Assembly (NCBI RefSeq): GCF_009818105.1
Contig: NZ_CP046564.1
Location: 620,001-684,000, forward strand
Length of the DNA stretch: 64,000 nt
Source: Bacillus sp. N1-1
GTDB taxonomy: Bacteria > Bacillota > Bacilli > Bacillales > Guptibacillaceae
Direction of reading: 5' to 3'
In this document: one piece after another, positions 9,300 to 17,635 of the stretch
Layout of the letters: each line of letters begins with the position of its first letter
Numbering within the stretch: the stretch's first letter is position 1
Made by a program: the position numbers and the translations under genes
The notes under the pieces: generated by a model
Databases searched by the model: none
What the model saw: the letters and a program-made list of their open reading frames with translations, nothing else
What the model was told of the DNA's origin: nothing

Positions 9300-9551
9300 A
9301 TGATGAAACCAACAGAAATTGAAGAAAAAGCAACGTGTCGGATGTGTGAAACAGAGTATACGTGGTTTATTCCGATTGCTAAGGAAGACGTTCATGCAAA
9401 TGATCGGGTTGAAGCAACGGGAATCACGACAAAAAGCAGTCAGGCACCAATTGTTGAACTTCATGTCCTTGCAGAATGCCCGGTATGTGGTATCCTCAAT
9501 CGATTTGATCACAGCTACGATCGTACAAATGTTTATGTGGAAAGTTCATAA
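9300..9551 (+). CDS. Small zinc-ribbon-like protein, unknown
   Basis: 83 residues with two Cys pairs, CRMC (about 14-17) and CPVC (about 61-64), that could bind one zinc. AAAGGAG lies 12 bases upstream. The start could also be the next ATG. No function can be assigned. An intrinsic terminator follows 12 bases after the stop. Confidence 0.65.
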   Translation: MMKPTEIEEKATCRMCETEYTWFIPIAKEDVHANDRVEATGITTKSSQAPIVELHVLAECPVCGILNRFDHSYDRTNVYVESS

Positions 9552-9562
9552 AACGTGTTAGG

Positions 9563-9594
9563 AAGTCGGCAGAGCATCTGTCGGCTTTTTTTTG
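9563..9594 (+). terminator. Terminator after the zinc-ribbon protein
   Basis: Eleven-base stem AAGTCGGCAGA/TCTGTCGGCTT with two G-U pairs and a GCA loop, then eight T's. Confidence 0.85.
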
Positions 9595-9744
9595 AGGGAA
9601 GATTGATTGGCTTTCACATGCTAATTTATTGAAAGGTTTGAGGTGATTTTGTAGAACATATAGGAGAGACCGTGATTGGGCTGTTCTAAAAAAATGTTTT
9701 GCTCGTACTATTGATATAGAGGTCGTATCGGGAGGAGAATGAAG

Positions 9745-11013
9745 ATGAAGAAACGTATAACATGGATCATTCTAGGATTCTCCATTTATGCCCTGATTCT
9801 GGGGCTCTATTTATTTAATTGGGCGGATTTTGGGGTGCCTGAGACGTATCGGGGTACAGCGGCAGATCCAGCAACCTTCATGACAGACAGGCAGTTAGAA
9901 CTATCAGAGGAGTATTCACGTTACAGAAGTTTTTTATCTTTCATCGCAATTCCCTATGAATGGTTAATATATTTAGCCGTTCTTGGATTTGGCTTATCAA
10001 GGCTTTTTAAGCAATTCAGTGAAGGGGTTTCTAGAAAAACTGTCGTTGTGGTTCCTCTTTATTTGCTTCTACTTACGACGTTTACTTGGTTGCTCACATT
10101 TCCTCTGCATTATTGGGCGAGATCACTTTCAGTTAAATACGGCATTAACACTCAATCGTTCTCTGGGTGGATGAAAGATGAAATGATTTCATTTTGGATC
10201 GACATTCTGCTAACTTCCATCGTTATCGGTGTTTTGTATGCATTAATGAGGCGTTATAAGAAAAAGTGGTGGCTGATGGCGTGGGGGTTAATGGTTCCGT
10301 ACCTTGCATTTATGATGTACATTCAGCCAGTTGTCATAGATCCTTTATATAATGATTTTACTTCCCTAACAGATAAAGCGTTAGAAGAAGAAATTCTTAC
10401 AATGGCGGATAGTGCTGACATTCCAGCTAATCGAGTATTTGAAGTGAACATGTCAGAGAAAACGAACGCAATGAACGCCTACGTATCTGGTATTGGTTCG
10501 AATTTAAGAATTGTTCTTTGGGATACCACTCTGAACAAGCTAGATGATGATGAAGTGCTGTTTATTATGGCCCATGAAATGGGTCATTACGTGATGAATC
10601 ATTTATATGGAAATTTAGCCGGTGCACTTGTTACGAGCTTTATTGGATTGTATCTTGCATACAGGCTTCTAGGAGCGATGATTCGAAAATGGGGTGATGC
10701 ATGGGGAGTTACTTCAGTATCAGATCTTGCATCCTTACCAGCATTATTCCTGCTTTTTTCGCTTATGTCTTTCGTTGCTAGTCCTGTTGAACTTGCGATT
10801 TCTCGTAACGCTGAAATGAAAGCAGATGCGTATGCCATCGAAATGACTCATGATGTTGATGCAGCAATTGGTTCTTTTCAAACGTTGACTGTAAACAGCT
10901 TGAATGAAGTGAATCCGCCATTCATCGTAAAATACTTTAAATATGGTCATCCTACGATGATGGAACGACTAATTATGTTAAATGAATACGAAAAGGACGC
11001 TCCCAATGACTAA
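9745..11013 (+). CDS. M48 family membrane zinc metalloprotease (Ste24/CAAX-protease-like)
   Basis: About 422 residues, integral membrane. An N-terminal membrane anchor (8-28), three or four further membrane helices before about 200, then the catalytic HEMGH (about 277-281) between membrane segments, and the third zinc ligand region NAEMKADAYA. It resembles B. subtilis YhfN and the Ste24 peptidases. A protease role at the membrane is likely; substrates are unknown. GGGAGGAG fits the ATG at 9745 better than the one at 9739. A terminator overlaps the stop codon. Confidence 0.88.
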   Translation: MKKRITWIILGFSIYALILGLYLFNWADFGVPETYRGTAADPATFMTDRQLELSEEYSRYRSFLSFIAIPYEWLIYLAVLGFGLSRLFKQFSEGVSRKTVVVVPLYLLLLTTFTWLLTFPLHYWARSLSVKYGINTQSFSGWMKDEMISFWIDILLTSIVIGVLYALMRRYKKKWWLMAWGLMVPYLAFMMYIQPVVIDPLYNDFTSLTDKALEEEILTMADSADIPANRVFEVNMSEKTNAMNAYVSGIGSNLRIVLWDTTLNKLDDDEVLFIMAHEMGHYVMNHLYGNLAGALVTSFIGLYLAYRLLGAMIRKWGDAWGVTSVSDLASLPALFLLFSLMSFVASPVELAISRNAEMKADAYAIEMTHDVDAAIGSFQTLTVNSLNEVNPPFIVKYFKYGHPTMMERLIMLNEYEKDAPND

Positions 11014-11026
11014 GGGGGCGTCTTTA
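10996..11026 (+). terminator. Terminator overlapping the M48 protease stop
   Basis: GACGCTCCC pairs with GGGGGCGTC around a nine-base loop holding the stop codon, then TTTATT. Confidence 0.7.
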
Positions 11027-11145
11027 TTGTATGGATAATCAACAACTTGTAGGGTATCCTGTTTTGAGGTGCTCTTACCGTAACAGAACCTTCACTTTAA
11101 GAAAAAGGAAAGATAGTATAGGATGAGTAGTGAGAATTAAACTAG

Positions 11146-11161
11146 AGTATGATATCATACT
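11146..11161. promoter_or_regulatory. 16-base perfect palindrome upstream of the YueI-like gene
   Basis: AGTATGATATCATACT lies about 40 bases before the YueI-like start. It is a candidate operator for a dimeric repressor; the regulator is unknown. Confidence 0.4.
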
Positions 11162-11201
11162 TTATTCATATTGTTAGATTAATGATAATGAGGTGACCAA
11201 C

Positions 11202-11588
11202 GTGAACGAAGAGATTAAAAGAGTACTCGATGCTGGTATATATGGGACACCAGAATTAAAGCCAGCCGAAAAAGCCTTGTTCTTATCAACATTTAGAGAG
11301 CGAGTTTACATTGCCCTTACGAAGAGACAAGTTGCGCAAAATAATGTTTATAAAGAAGTGAAAGAAGAAATGAGAAGAGTTCGTAATGGAATTCTTTATT
11401 TAAACGGGGACTTATCCTATTCGATGCTTTCAAAATATATTAAGGAAGCAAGCAAGCTTTCTTTATCATTCACGATCGTGAATGACAAAGAAACAGACAC
11501 ACCGCTTGGTCTAGTTCTAGCCTCAAAACAGGAAGCGGTTGAGCGAGAAGAAATTTTTGTTCGTGATGATCGCTTTTCATTGGAGTAG
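11202..11588 (+). CDS. YueI family protein (DUF1694)
   Basis: 128 residues. The pattern GIYGTPELKPAEK, FRERVYIALT and YSMLSKYIKEASK, then a C-terminal GLVLAS, matches the Bacillus YueI/DUF1694 family, whose function is unknown but whose fold resembles ribosomal L7Ae-like proteins. The GTG at 11202 is six bases after GAGGTG; a GTG at 11193 lies inside the ribosome site. The thioredoxin-like gene follows three bases after the stop, so the two are likely cotranscribed. Confidence 0.85.
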   Translation: MNEEIKRVLDAGIYGTPELKPAEKALFLSTFRERVYIALTKRQVAQNNVYKEVKEEMRRVRNGILYLNGDLSYSMLSKYIKEASKLSLSFTIVNDKETDTPLGLVLASKQEAVEREEIFVRDDRFSLE

Positions 11589-11591
11589 CTT

Positions 11592-12128
11592 ATGAATAAA
11601 AAAGCTCGAATGAAAATGATTAAGAAGTTTGTGTTGCTTGTTCTTGCGGTTGCACTTGGATGGGGTATCTATAATACTGTGATTGCTGATCGAAGTGTTG
11701 GTACTGAGGTTGGTGATCAGGCGGCAGATTTTACGCTTGAAACGATGGAAGGTAAAGAAGTCCACCTTTCGGATTATGAAGGACAACCTGTTTTCTTGAA
11801 CTTCTGGGCAACGTGGTGTCCACCATGTGAAGAAGAAATGCCGGATATTCAACAATTTTCAGATGAATATGGTGAAGAAGTAGCGGTATTATCCGTGAAT
11901 TTCACTAAGTTTGAACCGAATAAGGAAGCCATTCCTAAATTTGTGGAATCACATAACCTAACATTCCCGGTTCTTATGGATCGAGAAGGCAAAGTTGGGG
12001 AGAATCTTTATCAAGTTATTACAATGCCAACGTCATTCATGATTGATCGTGAAGGAGTCATTCGGCAGAAACGAGTAGGTCCGTTGACTTTAAAAGACAT
12101 GGAAGGATGGCTTGATCAAGTGCAATGA
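11592..12128 (+). CDS. TlpA/ResA-like membrane-anchored thiol-disulfide oxidoreductase
   Basis: 178 residues. An N-terminal uncleaved anchor (about 11-30) is followed by an extracytoplasmic thioredoxin fold with the active site WCPPC (about 75-79) and the cis-Pro in TMPTSF. Such proteins reduce or exchange disulfides outside the membrane, for example apocytochrome c thiols. No cytochrome c maturation genes are adjacent, so the substrate is open. Translation starts behind GGAG that overlaps the previous stop. Confidence 0.9.
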   Translation: MNKKARMKMIKKFVLLVLAVALGWGIYNTVIADRSVGTEVGDQAADFTLETMEGKEVHLSDYEGQPVFLNFWATWCPPCEEEMPDIQQFSDEYGEEVAVLSVNFTKFEPNKEAIPKFVESHNLTFPVLMDREGKVGENLYQVITMPTSFMIDREGVIRQKRVGPLTLKDMEGWLDQVQ

Positions 12129-12131
12129 AAG

Positions 12132-12161
12132 AACGGTCTCAAAAACTGAGACCGTTTTTCT
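12132..12161 (+). terminator. Terminator after the thioredoxin-like gene
   Basis: Nine-base stem AACGGTCTC/GAGACCGTT with a seven-base loop and a short T run. Confidence 0.85.
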
Positions 12162-12178
12162 TATTGAGAAAATGGAAG

Positions 12179-13516
12179 CTATTTGTGTGATATCGGCTGA
12201 AAAGCATCTTGAAAACCTGTCGCCTTCGCAAGTCTTTCAAGTTTTTCATTAATGTAGCGATGATCAAATTTATCGAGAACTTTAGGATCAAATCCTCTAA
12301 TAACGAATTGCCCAAACTCCCAGATGGTTTCGTGCGTATCGTGTTTGTTTCCGTCAGCAGCTAACACTAACGAGTGTAGAATCGACCCTAGAACGGATAC
12401 ATCTTCCTTCGCATAATGTCTAATCTGATAGAAGCTTTTATAAAGGTATGTATCATATGTGATTGGCCTTGTAATCACCCTTAAGTTCTTTTTGGCATCA
12501 TGGTAGAGAGGATGAGGAATGTGTTTTTGCCCAAGGCGTGATAATACTCTTCCTAATCGGTTAATGCAGTTAATGGCTGTGTTTGGGTCATTAATTCCAG
12601 GTGAAATCGCTCTTAAGGCTATTTCAACAAGTTTTTGAATGCCATACTCAATGTCTTGATCGGTCGTTCGTTCTGTTCCGAGTGAGAGTGTGTCGAGAAG
12701 AACCTTTTGATTCGGATTCTGATTTGAAGAAGACCAGTATGAAAAAATGACTGTTCCTTCATCGACATACTCTCCAATATCACGCTCAAGTCGAATGATA
12801 AAATCAAGTTTTGTAGCAGTGGAAATCAAATCTGGCAAATCGATATTTTGTAAATATCCTGATTTTGTTGATCGGATTGAAATCGGTTTTTTCATCTTAA
12901 TCTCATCTAATTCCCAGGAGTCCCACGAAGCAAGGTTACCTCGATTAGCTTCTTCAAAGTCTAGGAAAGTACGATCAATTGTGGTCAATGTGTTCATTGT
13001 AATGTGGTGAATTAAATTACCGACAAGTATCCAATTTGAAACGTGATGGATGAAAAATACAAAATATGCTACACAGACAATGGCATAGATAACGGCGAAA
13101 ACGGGTGAGAGATAGACCACATCATCTTGACTGCTTTGTTCAATTAAAAGAAGAAGTATAATAAAATAAATAATGCCTCCAACGAAAATACCAAGTACTC
13201 TTTTTGTAATGCGATCTGTAATGAAATTCTGTAGGGTTCTTGGTGAGAAGTTAGATAGGTACGTTGTAAGAACAACCATTATGGTTGAAAACGTAATGGT
13301 AGTCATTGTTAACATAGAGGAAACGAGCGTGCTTAAGATCGTGACACTTGTGTCATAGGTGGCAAAGAAAAAATAGGGAAGAAAAACAGGCTGCCCTTGA
13401 ATAACTGTACGATCAATAACCAGAGTTAAAATGGCAGCAAGAAACGCCCCTACACCATAGAATGTTGGGATAAACCAAAAGCTTGATTGGATTCGCTTAA
13501 ACTTATTATGCTCCAT
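12179..13516 (-). CDS. DUF2254 membrane protein
   Basis: About 445 residues. Four membrane segments lie in the N-terminal half (about 15-35, 65-90, 105-130, 140-165), followed by a soluble region with the conserved AISPGINDPNTAINCINRLG. That motif and length identify the DUF2254 family, whose function is unknown. GGAGGCAAAGGGG precedes the chosen ATG at 13516; the longer frame to 13624 lacks a ribosome site. It converges with the thioredoxin-like gene. Confidence 0.85.
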   Translation of the reverse strand: MEHNKFKRIQSSFWFIPTFYGVGAFLAAILTLVIDRTVIQGQPVFLPYFFFATYDTSVTILSTLVSSMLTMTTITFSTIMVVLTTYLSNFSPRTLQNFITDRITKRVLGIFVGGIIYFIILLLLIEQSSQDDVVYLSPVFAVIYAIVCVAYFVFFIHHVSNWILVGNLIHHITMNTLTTIDRTFLDFEEANRGNLASWDSWELDEIKMKKPISIRSTKSGYLQNIDLPDLISTATKLDFIIRLERDIGEYVDEGTVIFSYWSSSNQNPNQKVLLDTLSLGTERTTDQDIEYGIQKLVEIALRAISPGINDPNTAINCINRLGRVLSRLGQKHIPHPLYHDAKKNLRVITRPITYDTYLYKSFYQIRHYAKEDVSVLGSILHSLVLAADGNKHDTHETIWEFGQFVIRGFDPKVLDKFDHRYINEKLERLAKATGFQDAFQPISHK

Positions 13517-13673
13517 ATCCCCTTTGCCTCCAAATAGAAAGATTAAGGATAGTATGTGAAGATGTGGCGATGTTTCATACATGTAATGAAAGTGGAAAAG
13601 AGCGAAAGAGAGAATTAAGTACACTGCTTTTAGGGTATAGAGGAAGGAAAGTAAATTAAAGGAGGATCAATAG

Positions 13674-13838
13674 ATGAAGGTAGACCGGACGGGCATCATT
13701 GAGAATTTCTCCGAGAAAAGATATGAATATTGGATTGTCGAGAATCAAGATGTGAAAATTATGGTTTCGTGGATTAGTTGGGATGTACCACAAGAGCTAA
13801 TTAATAAATGGTTAGAAGAGATGGCGTTGTCTGCTTGA
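13674..13838 (+). CDS. Small hypothetical protein
   Basis: 54 residues behind a near-perfect AAAGGAGG ribosome site. It is acidic and Trp-rich (YWIVE, WISWDVPQE), probably soluble, of unknown family. Its last codons form one arm of the long inverted repeat at 13829-13870. Confidence 0.6.
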   Translation: MKVDRTGIIENFSEKRYEYWIVENQDVKIMVSWISWDVPQELINKWLEEMALSA

Positions 13839-13870
13839 CTGTCTTCTAGTTAGAAGACAGTCAAGCAGAC
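13829..13870. repeat. Long perfect inverted repeat (20-base arms, 2-base loop)
   Basis: Arms 13829-13848 and 13851-13870 are fully complementary around GT. It lies at a tail-to-tail gene junction and overlaps the end of the small gene. No T run follows on either strand, so it is not a classical terminator; transcript end protection or bidirectional termination is possible. Confidence 0.75.
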
Positions 13871-13926
13871 AATAGCAGAGCATATCCTGATAGACTGACT
13901 GACATGAAATGTTTGATCGCTATTTT

Positions 13927-14127
13927 TTATAGAGTATCATCAGGTGAAATGTTTTCTTTTTCCATTCTCTTTTTGACAATCTCTTTTGGTTCCCAGCAAT
14001 TAAACTGATAAGTAGGCTTCGTTTCAAACCCCAGTCTTACACAGCGGTAAGTTGTTCTTGCTCCTTTTACGACTTCGAAATGAATACATGTAGCACAGCA
14101 ATGAAAGCGAGAATAACGTCCAGCCAT
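13927..14127 (-). CDS. Small Cys-rich protein, unknown
   Basis: 66 residues with a CCATC cluster (10-14) and two later Cys (about 29 and 44) in a YQFNCWEP context, suggesting a metal-binding knuckle. It starts inside the stop of the phosphatase gene (TAATG), so it is translationally coupled to it. I do not recognise the family. Confidence 0.65.
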   Translation of the reverse strand: MAGRYSRFHCCATCIHFEVVKGARTTYRCVRLGFETKPTYQFNCWEPKEIVKKRMEKENISPDDTL

Positions 14128-14684
14128 TAGGGTGCACCCTCTATTAATGTTACATTTTCAATAGAGTCTATTTCACCATTTTGAAAAGTTAGACAGTAAA
14201 TTTCAGGATTTCTGAGTGCTTTCCAAGTCTTGAAATCGTATGTTGGATCGAAGTGATGTAGCATTAAGGTTAATAGGTTTCCGTGAGTCATCAGGACGGC
14301 ATATTCTTTTGTATGATGAATAGCCTCACTTATCGCAGCGATGCCTCTTGACGTAGCTTCCTGACTTGATTCGCCACCAGGAACGGTATAAGAAAGGTCT
14401 CTGAAAGTTTTCTCTAATTCTTCTAACCAATTGTCAATTGGGTCTCCAGACAACGTTCTTTCCTCTAGTCGATCATCCAACGTAATCGGTTTATCTAATT
14501 GAAGTGCAAGTGGCTCTATCGACTGGACGGCACGTCTAAAAGGAGAACTATACAATTTATCAAACGGGATAGATCCAAGAGTTTGAGCTATCTTCGTAGC
14601 CTGGTTACGTCCTTCTCTTGTTAATGAAGCACTTGGTTCCTGGCCAGTCGCCTGGCAGTGTCTGACGAGATATATTTTTTTCAT
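14127..14684 (-). CDS. Histidine phosphatase (phosphoglycerate-mutase-like) family protein
   Basis: About 185 residues. The phosphohistidine motif is LVRHCQ at the N-terminus (RHC instead of the usual RHG, an accepted variant), followed by YSSPFRRA and a later catalytic His in MTHGNL. It probably hydrolyses a small phosphorylated metabolite. GAGGAG lies 11 bases before the ATG at 14684; the GTG at 14696 overlaps that site. First gene of a two-gene minus-strand unit. Confidence 0.85.
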   Translation of the reverse strand: MKKIYLVRHCQATGQEPSASLTREGRNQATKIAQTLGSIPFDKLYSSPFRRAVQSIEPLALQLDKPITLDDRLEERTLSGDPIDNWLEELEKTFRDLSYTVPGGESSQEATSRGIAAISEAIHHTKEYAVLMTHGNLLTLMLHHFDPTYDFKTWKALRNPEIYCLTFQNGEIDSIENVTLIEGAP

Positions 14685-14773
14685 TATTGTCGCCACTCCT
14701 CGTAATTTGGGTAAGGAATACTATGATTGATTTTAACATTCAAAAGGTTTGTTGGAAATCATTTGTAGAATAT

Positions 14774-14800
14774 TGAAACTTTTATGGCGACTTAGTCGTT
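14774..14800 (+). promoter_or_regulatory. ECF-sigma-type promoter for the GNAT leader
   Basis: TGAAAC (14774-14779), 17-base spacer, CGTT (14797-14800). This matches the SigW/SigX/SigM class and resembles the motif in front of sigX in this window. It would start a short leader ending at the terminator at 14843. Confidence 0.45.
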
Positions 14801-14842
14801 ATAAGAGAGACCCCTTTTTAACAAGATGTTTTACCCCCTGTT

Positions 14843-14882
14843 TGCTTAAAGAATGGTGATCCATTCTTTAAGCATTTTTTTC
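14843..14882 (+). terminator. Leader terminator between promoter and GNAT gene
   Basis: A 14-base perfect stem with a TGAT loop, then seven T's. It lies between the ECF-type promoter and the acetyltransferase gene, with no gene upstream on this strand, so it marks either an attenuated leader or the end of a roughly 75-base small RNA. Confidence 0.75.
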
Positions 14883-14896
14883 ATAAGGAGGAGCGT

Positions 14897-14965
14897 TTGA
14901 AAAGTTTGAAAATGAGATTCAATAGGAGTGAGCGAAGTGGAAAAATTCCCAGAGTTATCAACTAA
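14897..14965 (+). CDS. Possible leader peptide overlapping the GNAT start
   Basis: A 22-codon frame from TTG, directly behind AAGGAGGAG (14885-14893), which is stronger than the site of the acetyltransferase. It ends within the GNAT gene in another frame and encodes a basic peptide. It may control translation of the downstream gene. Short frames arise by chance, so confidence is low. Confidence 0.25.
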   Translation: MKSLKMRFNRSERSGKIPRVIN

Positions 14966-15476
14966 GCGATTACGATTAAGAGAATTAAGAGAATCAGATG
15001 CTCCTGTTCTCCTATCTATATTTTCAAATCCGTACACAATGAGGTACTATGGTAGCGAAAAAATGACGGGGATTGAAGAAATAGAAGGAATGTTAATGAG
15101 TTTCAAACAAGGATATGAAAAAAAGCAGGCTATCCGTTTTGGAATTGAGTTAAAAGAGAGTGGAGAACTAATTGGGACCTGTGGCTTTCATAACTGGGCA
15201 AAACGAGTGAATCGTATAGAGATGGGATATGAATTAAATAAAGAAAAAGAAGGCAAAGGATACATGTCTGAAGCACTTTCAGCCATGATTCCGTTCGCCT
15301 TTCAACAACTGAATATTCACCGAATTGGAGCATTGATTCACCCAAATAACGCTTCTTCCAGAAAGCTTGTGAAGAATCTAGGATTTCGTGAAGAAGGTGT
15401 TTTAAGGGATTATGTGTATGCAGGAGGAGTGTATATGGATTTGATCATGTACTCAATCCTAAAAAAAGAATGGTAG
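14937..15476 (+). CDS. GNAT family N-acetyltransferase (RimJ/RimL-like)
   Basis: 179 residues, standard for the RimJ/RimL group, starting with STKRLRLRELRESD and ending with the NLGFREEGVLRDYVY signature. The acetyl-CoA loop is degenerate (KEGKGYMSEAL). It acetylates protein N-termini or small amines; the substrate is unknown. The GTG at 14937 is eight bases from TAGGAG; a GTG at 14928 touches it. It is similar in design to the GNAT at 37662. The leader upstream suggests conditional expression. Confidence 0.88.
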   Translation: MEKFPELSTKRLRLRELRESDAPVLLSIFSNPYTMRYYGSEKMTGIEEIEGMLMSFKQGYEKKQAIRFGIELKESGELIGTCGFHNWAKRVNRIEMGYELNKEKEGKGYMSEALSAMIPFAFQQLNIHRIGALIHPNNASSRKLVKNLGFREEGVLRDYVYAGGVYMDLIMYSILKKEW

Positions 15477-15487
15477 ACAGCTTAGAT

Positions 15488-15524
15488 GAACTTAAGGATG
15501 AGAGAACGTCTCATCCTTAAGTTC
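15488..15524. repeat. Inverted repeat at GNAT/cls tail-to-tail junction
   Basis: Perfect 16-base arms (15488-15503 and 15509-15524) with a GAACG loop and no T run on either strand. Probably a bidirectional transcript-end element. Confidence 0.7.
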
Positions 15525-15528
15525 AAAA

Positions 15529-17028
15529 TCACAACACTGGAGAGAACAGTCTTGCGAAGGATTCTTTTGTGCGATGTTTAAGTCCGCGTTTACTGTATGA
15601 ATCTTTTGTTACGCTTACTGATTCGGTTAGGTCATTTTGGTAGGCTTCGATCAAGTCATCAATTGTACTTGATTGAAATAAGAACATGTTTACTTCAAAA
15701 TTTAAGTTTAGAGAGCGCATATCCATATTAGCCGTACCGATTGTAGCAAGATCATCATCGACAATCATTATTTTTTGATGCAAAAATCCTTTTTGATACA
15801 TATAAATTTCGACCCCATAATTAAGAAGTTCTGAAAAGTAAGACCTTGTTCCATATTGCGTGAGAAAACCGTCACTTATTTCTGGAACGATGAGTCTTAC
15901 TTCTATTCCTCTCATAGAAGCCATTGCTAGTGCAGTTTGAATCGCTTTATTCGGAACAAAGTAAGGAGTTGCAATCCAGACCCGCTTTTTTGCTGAAGTG
16001 ATCAAGCTGAAATACAAATCTGACATAGCGCCTCTTTTCGTATCGGGTCCGCTTGCAACGAGCTGTGCTCCTCCATCTCCTTCAACATCATAAGTATCAA
16101 GGTACTTTCTTGATAGCAATTCTTCTCCACACATATACGACCAGTCCATTAGGAAAACGCCATGAAGAGCAGAAAGAACCTCTCCCTTAACAAGAAGATG
16201 AGTATCGCGCCAGAAACGCATTGAATTCATATCACCCGCGTATTCATCACCGATATTCAGCCCTCCTACAAAACCGACTTTCCCATCGATCACAATGATT
16301 TTACGATGGTTTCGAAAATTAATGGTTTGATTCACGAACCCGTATTTAATTGGTAGAAATTGTTGAACACTTGCCCCAGCGTCCCTTAATGCTATTTTCG
16401 AAGCTCGGGAAAGGTTATGACTCCCGATTGAATCATATAGGACACGCACTTCAACGCCTTGCTTCGCTTTTTTGACGAGTAAATCAATGATTGAAAGGCC
16501 TAGCTCATCTGATCGGAAAGTGTAATATTCCATGTGTATATACGTTTCAGCCTTTTCAATTTCGTCTTTAATGGCGGTAAACGTTTCTCTCCCATTCAGT
16601 AAAAGTTTTGTGGAAGAGCGCATACTGATGGGACTTGCGACCATTGTAGCAATTAGATTTGAAAAGTTTTGATTTCGCTCACTTAGATCGTGCCACTTTT
16701 CAGAAGCAGGAAAATTAACGTACTTCTGAAAAAACTCCAGTCCATTGGTCCGCTTTTCTTTAAATAAATGTCCTTTTACTTCGAGTTGGCCAGAAAATAA
16801 AAAGAAAACATAGCCGACAATAGGAAAGAAGATCAATACGTATATCCATAATAGCGATTTATAGGGAGATCTTTGTTCAAGTAATAGAACGTATAAAATA
16901 GATAGTAAAATAACCGCATAAAGAAAGCCAGCTCCCCATTTCCATACTGGCTCTAAAGAAGTGAACAGAATAATCGATATGGAGGTTGTCATCAGAAGAA
17001 AGAATAGTATTTGTCTTGCTTGTTTCAT
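15529..17028 (-). CDS. cls: Cardiolipin synthase
   Basis: About 499 residues. Two N-terminal membrane segments (about 5-25, 35-50, perhaps a third at 58-75) are followed by two phospholipase-D domains with HxK motifs: NHRKIIVIDG (about 226-235) and HQKIMIVDDD (about 405-414). It condenses two phosphatidylglycerol molecules to cardiolipin at the membrane. GAGGTGGG sits seven bases before the chosen ATG. Its length matches Bacillus ClsA-type enzymes. Confidence 0.93.
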   Translation of the reverse strand: MKQARQILFFLLMTTSISIILFTSLEPVWKWGAGFLYAVILLSILYVLLLEQRSPYKSLLWIYVLIFFPIVGYVFFLFSGQLEVKGHLFKEKRTNGLEFFQKYVNFPASEKWHDLSERNQNFSNLIATMVASPISMRSSTKLLLNGRETFTAIKDEIEKAETYIHMEYYTFRSDELGLSIIDLLVKKAKQGVEVRVLYDSIGSHNLSRASKIALRDAGASVQQFLPIKYGFVNQTINFRNHRKIIVIDGKVGFVGGLNIGDEYAGDMNSMRFWRDTHLLVKGEVLSALHGVFLMDWSYMCGEELLSRKYLDTYDVEGDGGAQLVASGPDTKRGAMSDLYFSLITSAKKRVWIATPYFVPNKAIQTALAMASMRGIEVRLIVPEISDGFLTQYGTRSYFSELLNYGVEIYMYQKGFLHQKIMIVDDDLATIGTANMDMRSLNLNFEVNMFLFQSSTIDDLIEAYQNDLTESVSVTKDSYSKRGLKHRTKESFARLFSPVL

Positions 17029-17054
17029 AATGTAGCCCACCTCACTTGAATTTG

Positions 17055-17084
17055 AACAAAAAAAGTAAGGGCATAGCCCTTACT
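17055..17084 (-). terminator. Terminator after the DUF948 gene
   Basis: On the minus strand AGTAAGGGC/GCCCTTACT with a TAT loop and seven T's. It overlaps the DUF948 stop codon and separates that gene from cls. Confidence 0.85.
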
Positions 17085-17487
17085 CAGCGTGTTTGGATTT
17101 ACGCTTCACGCGGTATCTACCCCATAAATCAATAAGCTGATCACCTACTTCAACTAATTGTGAATCTCTTGTTTCACGCTGCGGATTGGGCGTATTTTTA
17201 ATGGATGATACAAGCTTTTTAAAGGGTTCTGGTGAGGATTTAGCTGTTTGAATAACGCCTTGAACGGTTTCTTTCTTAGTTTGAATGCCTTCAGAAATTG
17301 ATGCTGTCGTTGTCGTTAACTTACTTGTTTCATCATTAATTCGATCAACCTTATCTTGAAACCTCGCTGCAGTTTCTGATAGAGCCGTTAATGACTTTTT
17401 CGTTTCTTTCATATTCTTAACTGCTATGTATCCTAAATAAATAATTGAAAGAACAACAATTGCGATACTAATGTAGACAATAACCAT
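17080..17487 (-). CDS. DUF948 family membrane-anchored coiled-coil protein
   Basis: About 135 residues. One N-terminal membrane helix (about 2-24) precedes a Ser/Thr-rich heptad region (about 25-80) and a Pro-containing basic tail. This fits DUF948 (YoxC-like) proteins of unknown function. GGGAGG fits the ATG at 17487 rather than the one at 17502. Confidence 0.75.
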   Translation of the reverse strand: MVIVYISIAIVVLSIIYLGYIAVKNMKETKKSLTALSETAARFQDKVDRINDETSKLTTTTASISEGIQTKKETVQGVIQTAKSSPEPFKKLVSSIKNTPNPQRETRDSQLVEVGDQLIDLWGRYRVKRKSKHAE

Positions 17488-17571
17488 TTCATAACCTCCC
17501 ATTTACGACTCTTATTTAATATTCTCTTACCCTCAACATGATATACGCAAACAAATTGTTATGAAATTTAT

Positions 17572-17609
17572 TTGCAGAAAATTGAAACGTTTGTATACTA
17601 TGAAACGTA
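17572..17609 (+). promoter_or_regulatory. Overlapping sigma-A and ECF-type promoters for the AIM24 gene
   Basis: TTGCAG (17572-17577) with 16 bases to TATACT (17594-17599) is a sigma-A match. TGAAAC (17583-17588) with 17 bases to CGTA (17606-17609) is a SigW/SigX-type match. Both lie just before the ribosome site. Confidence 0.5.
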
Positions 17610-17635
17610 ATCAATAACTGGAAGGAGAGATGGAA

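Noticed and set aside
9241..9375. Possible 23-codon TTG frame before the zinc-ribbon gene
   Set aside because: Spacing from GGAGG to TTG is too long and the frame overlaps the next gene; chance is likely.
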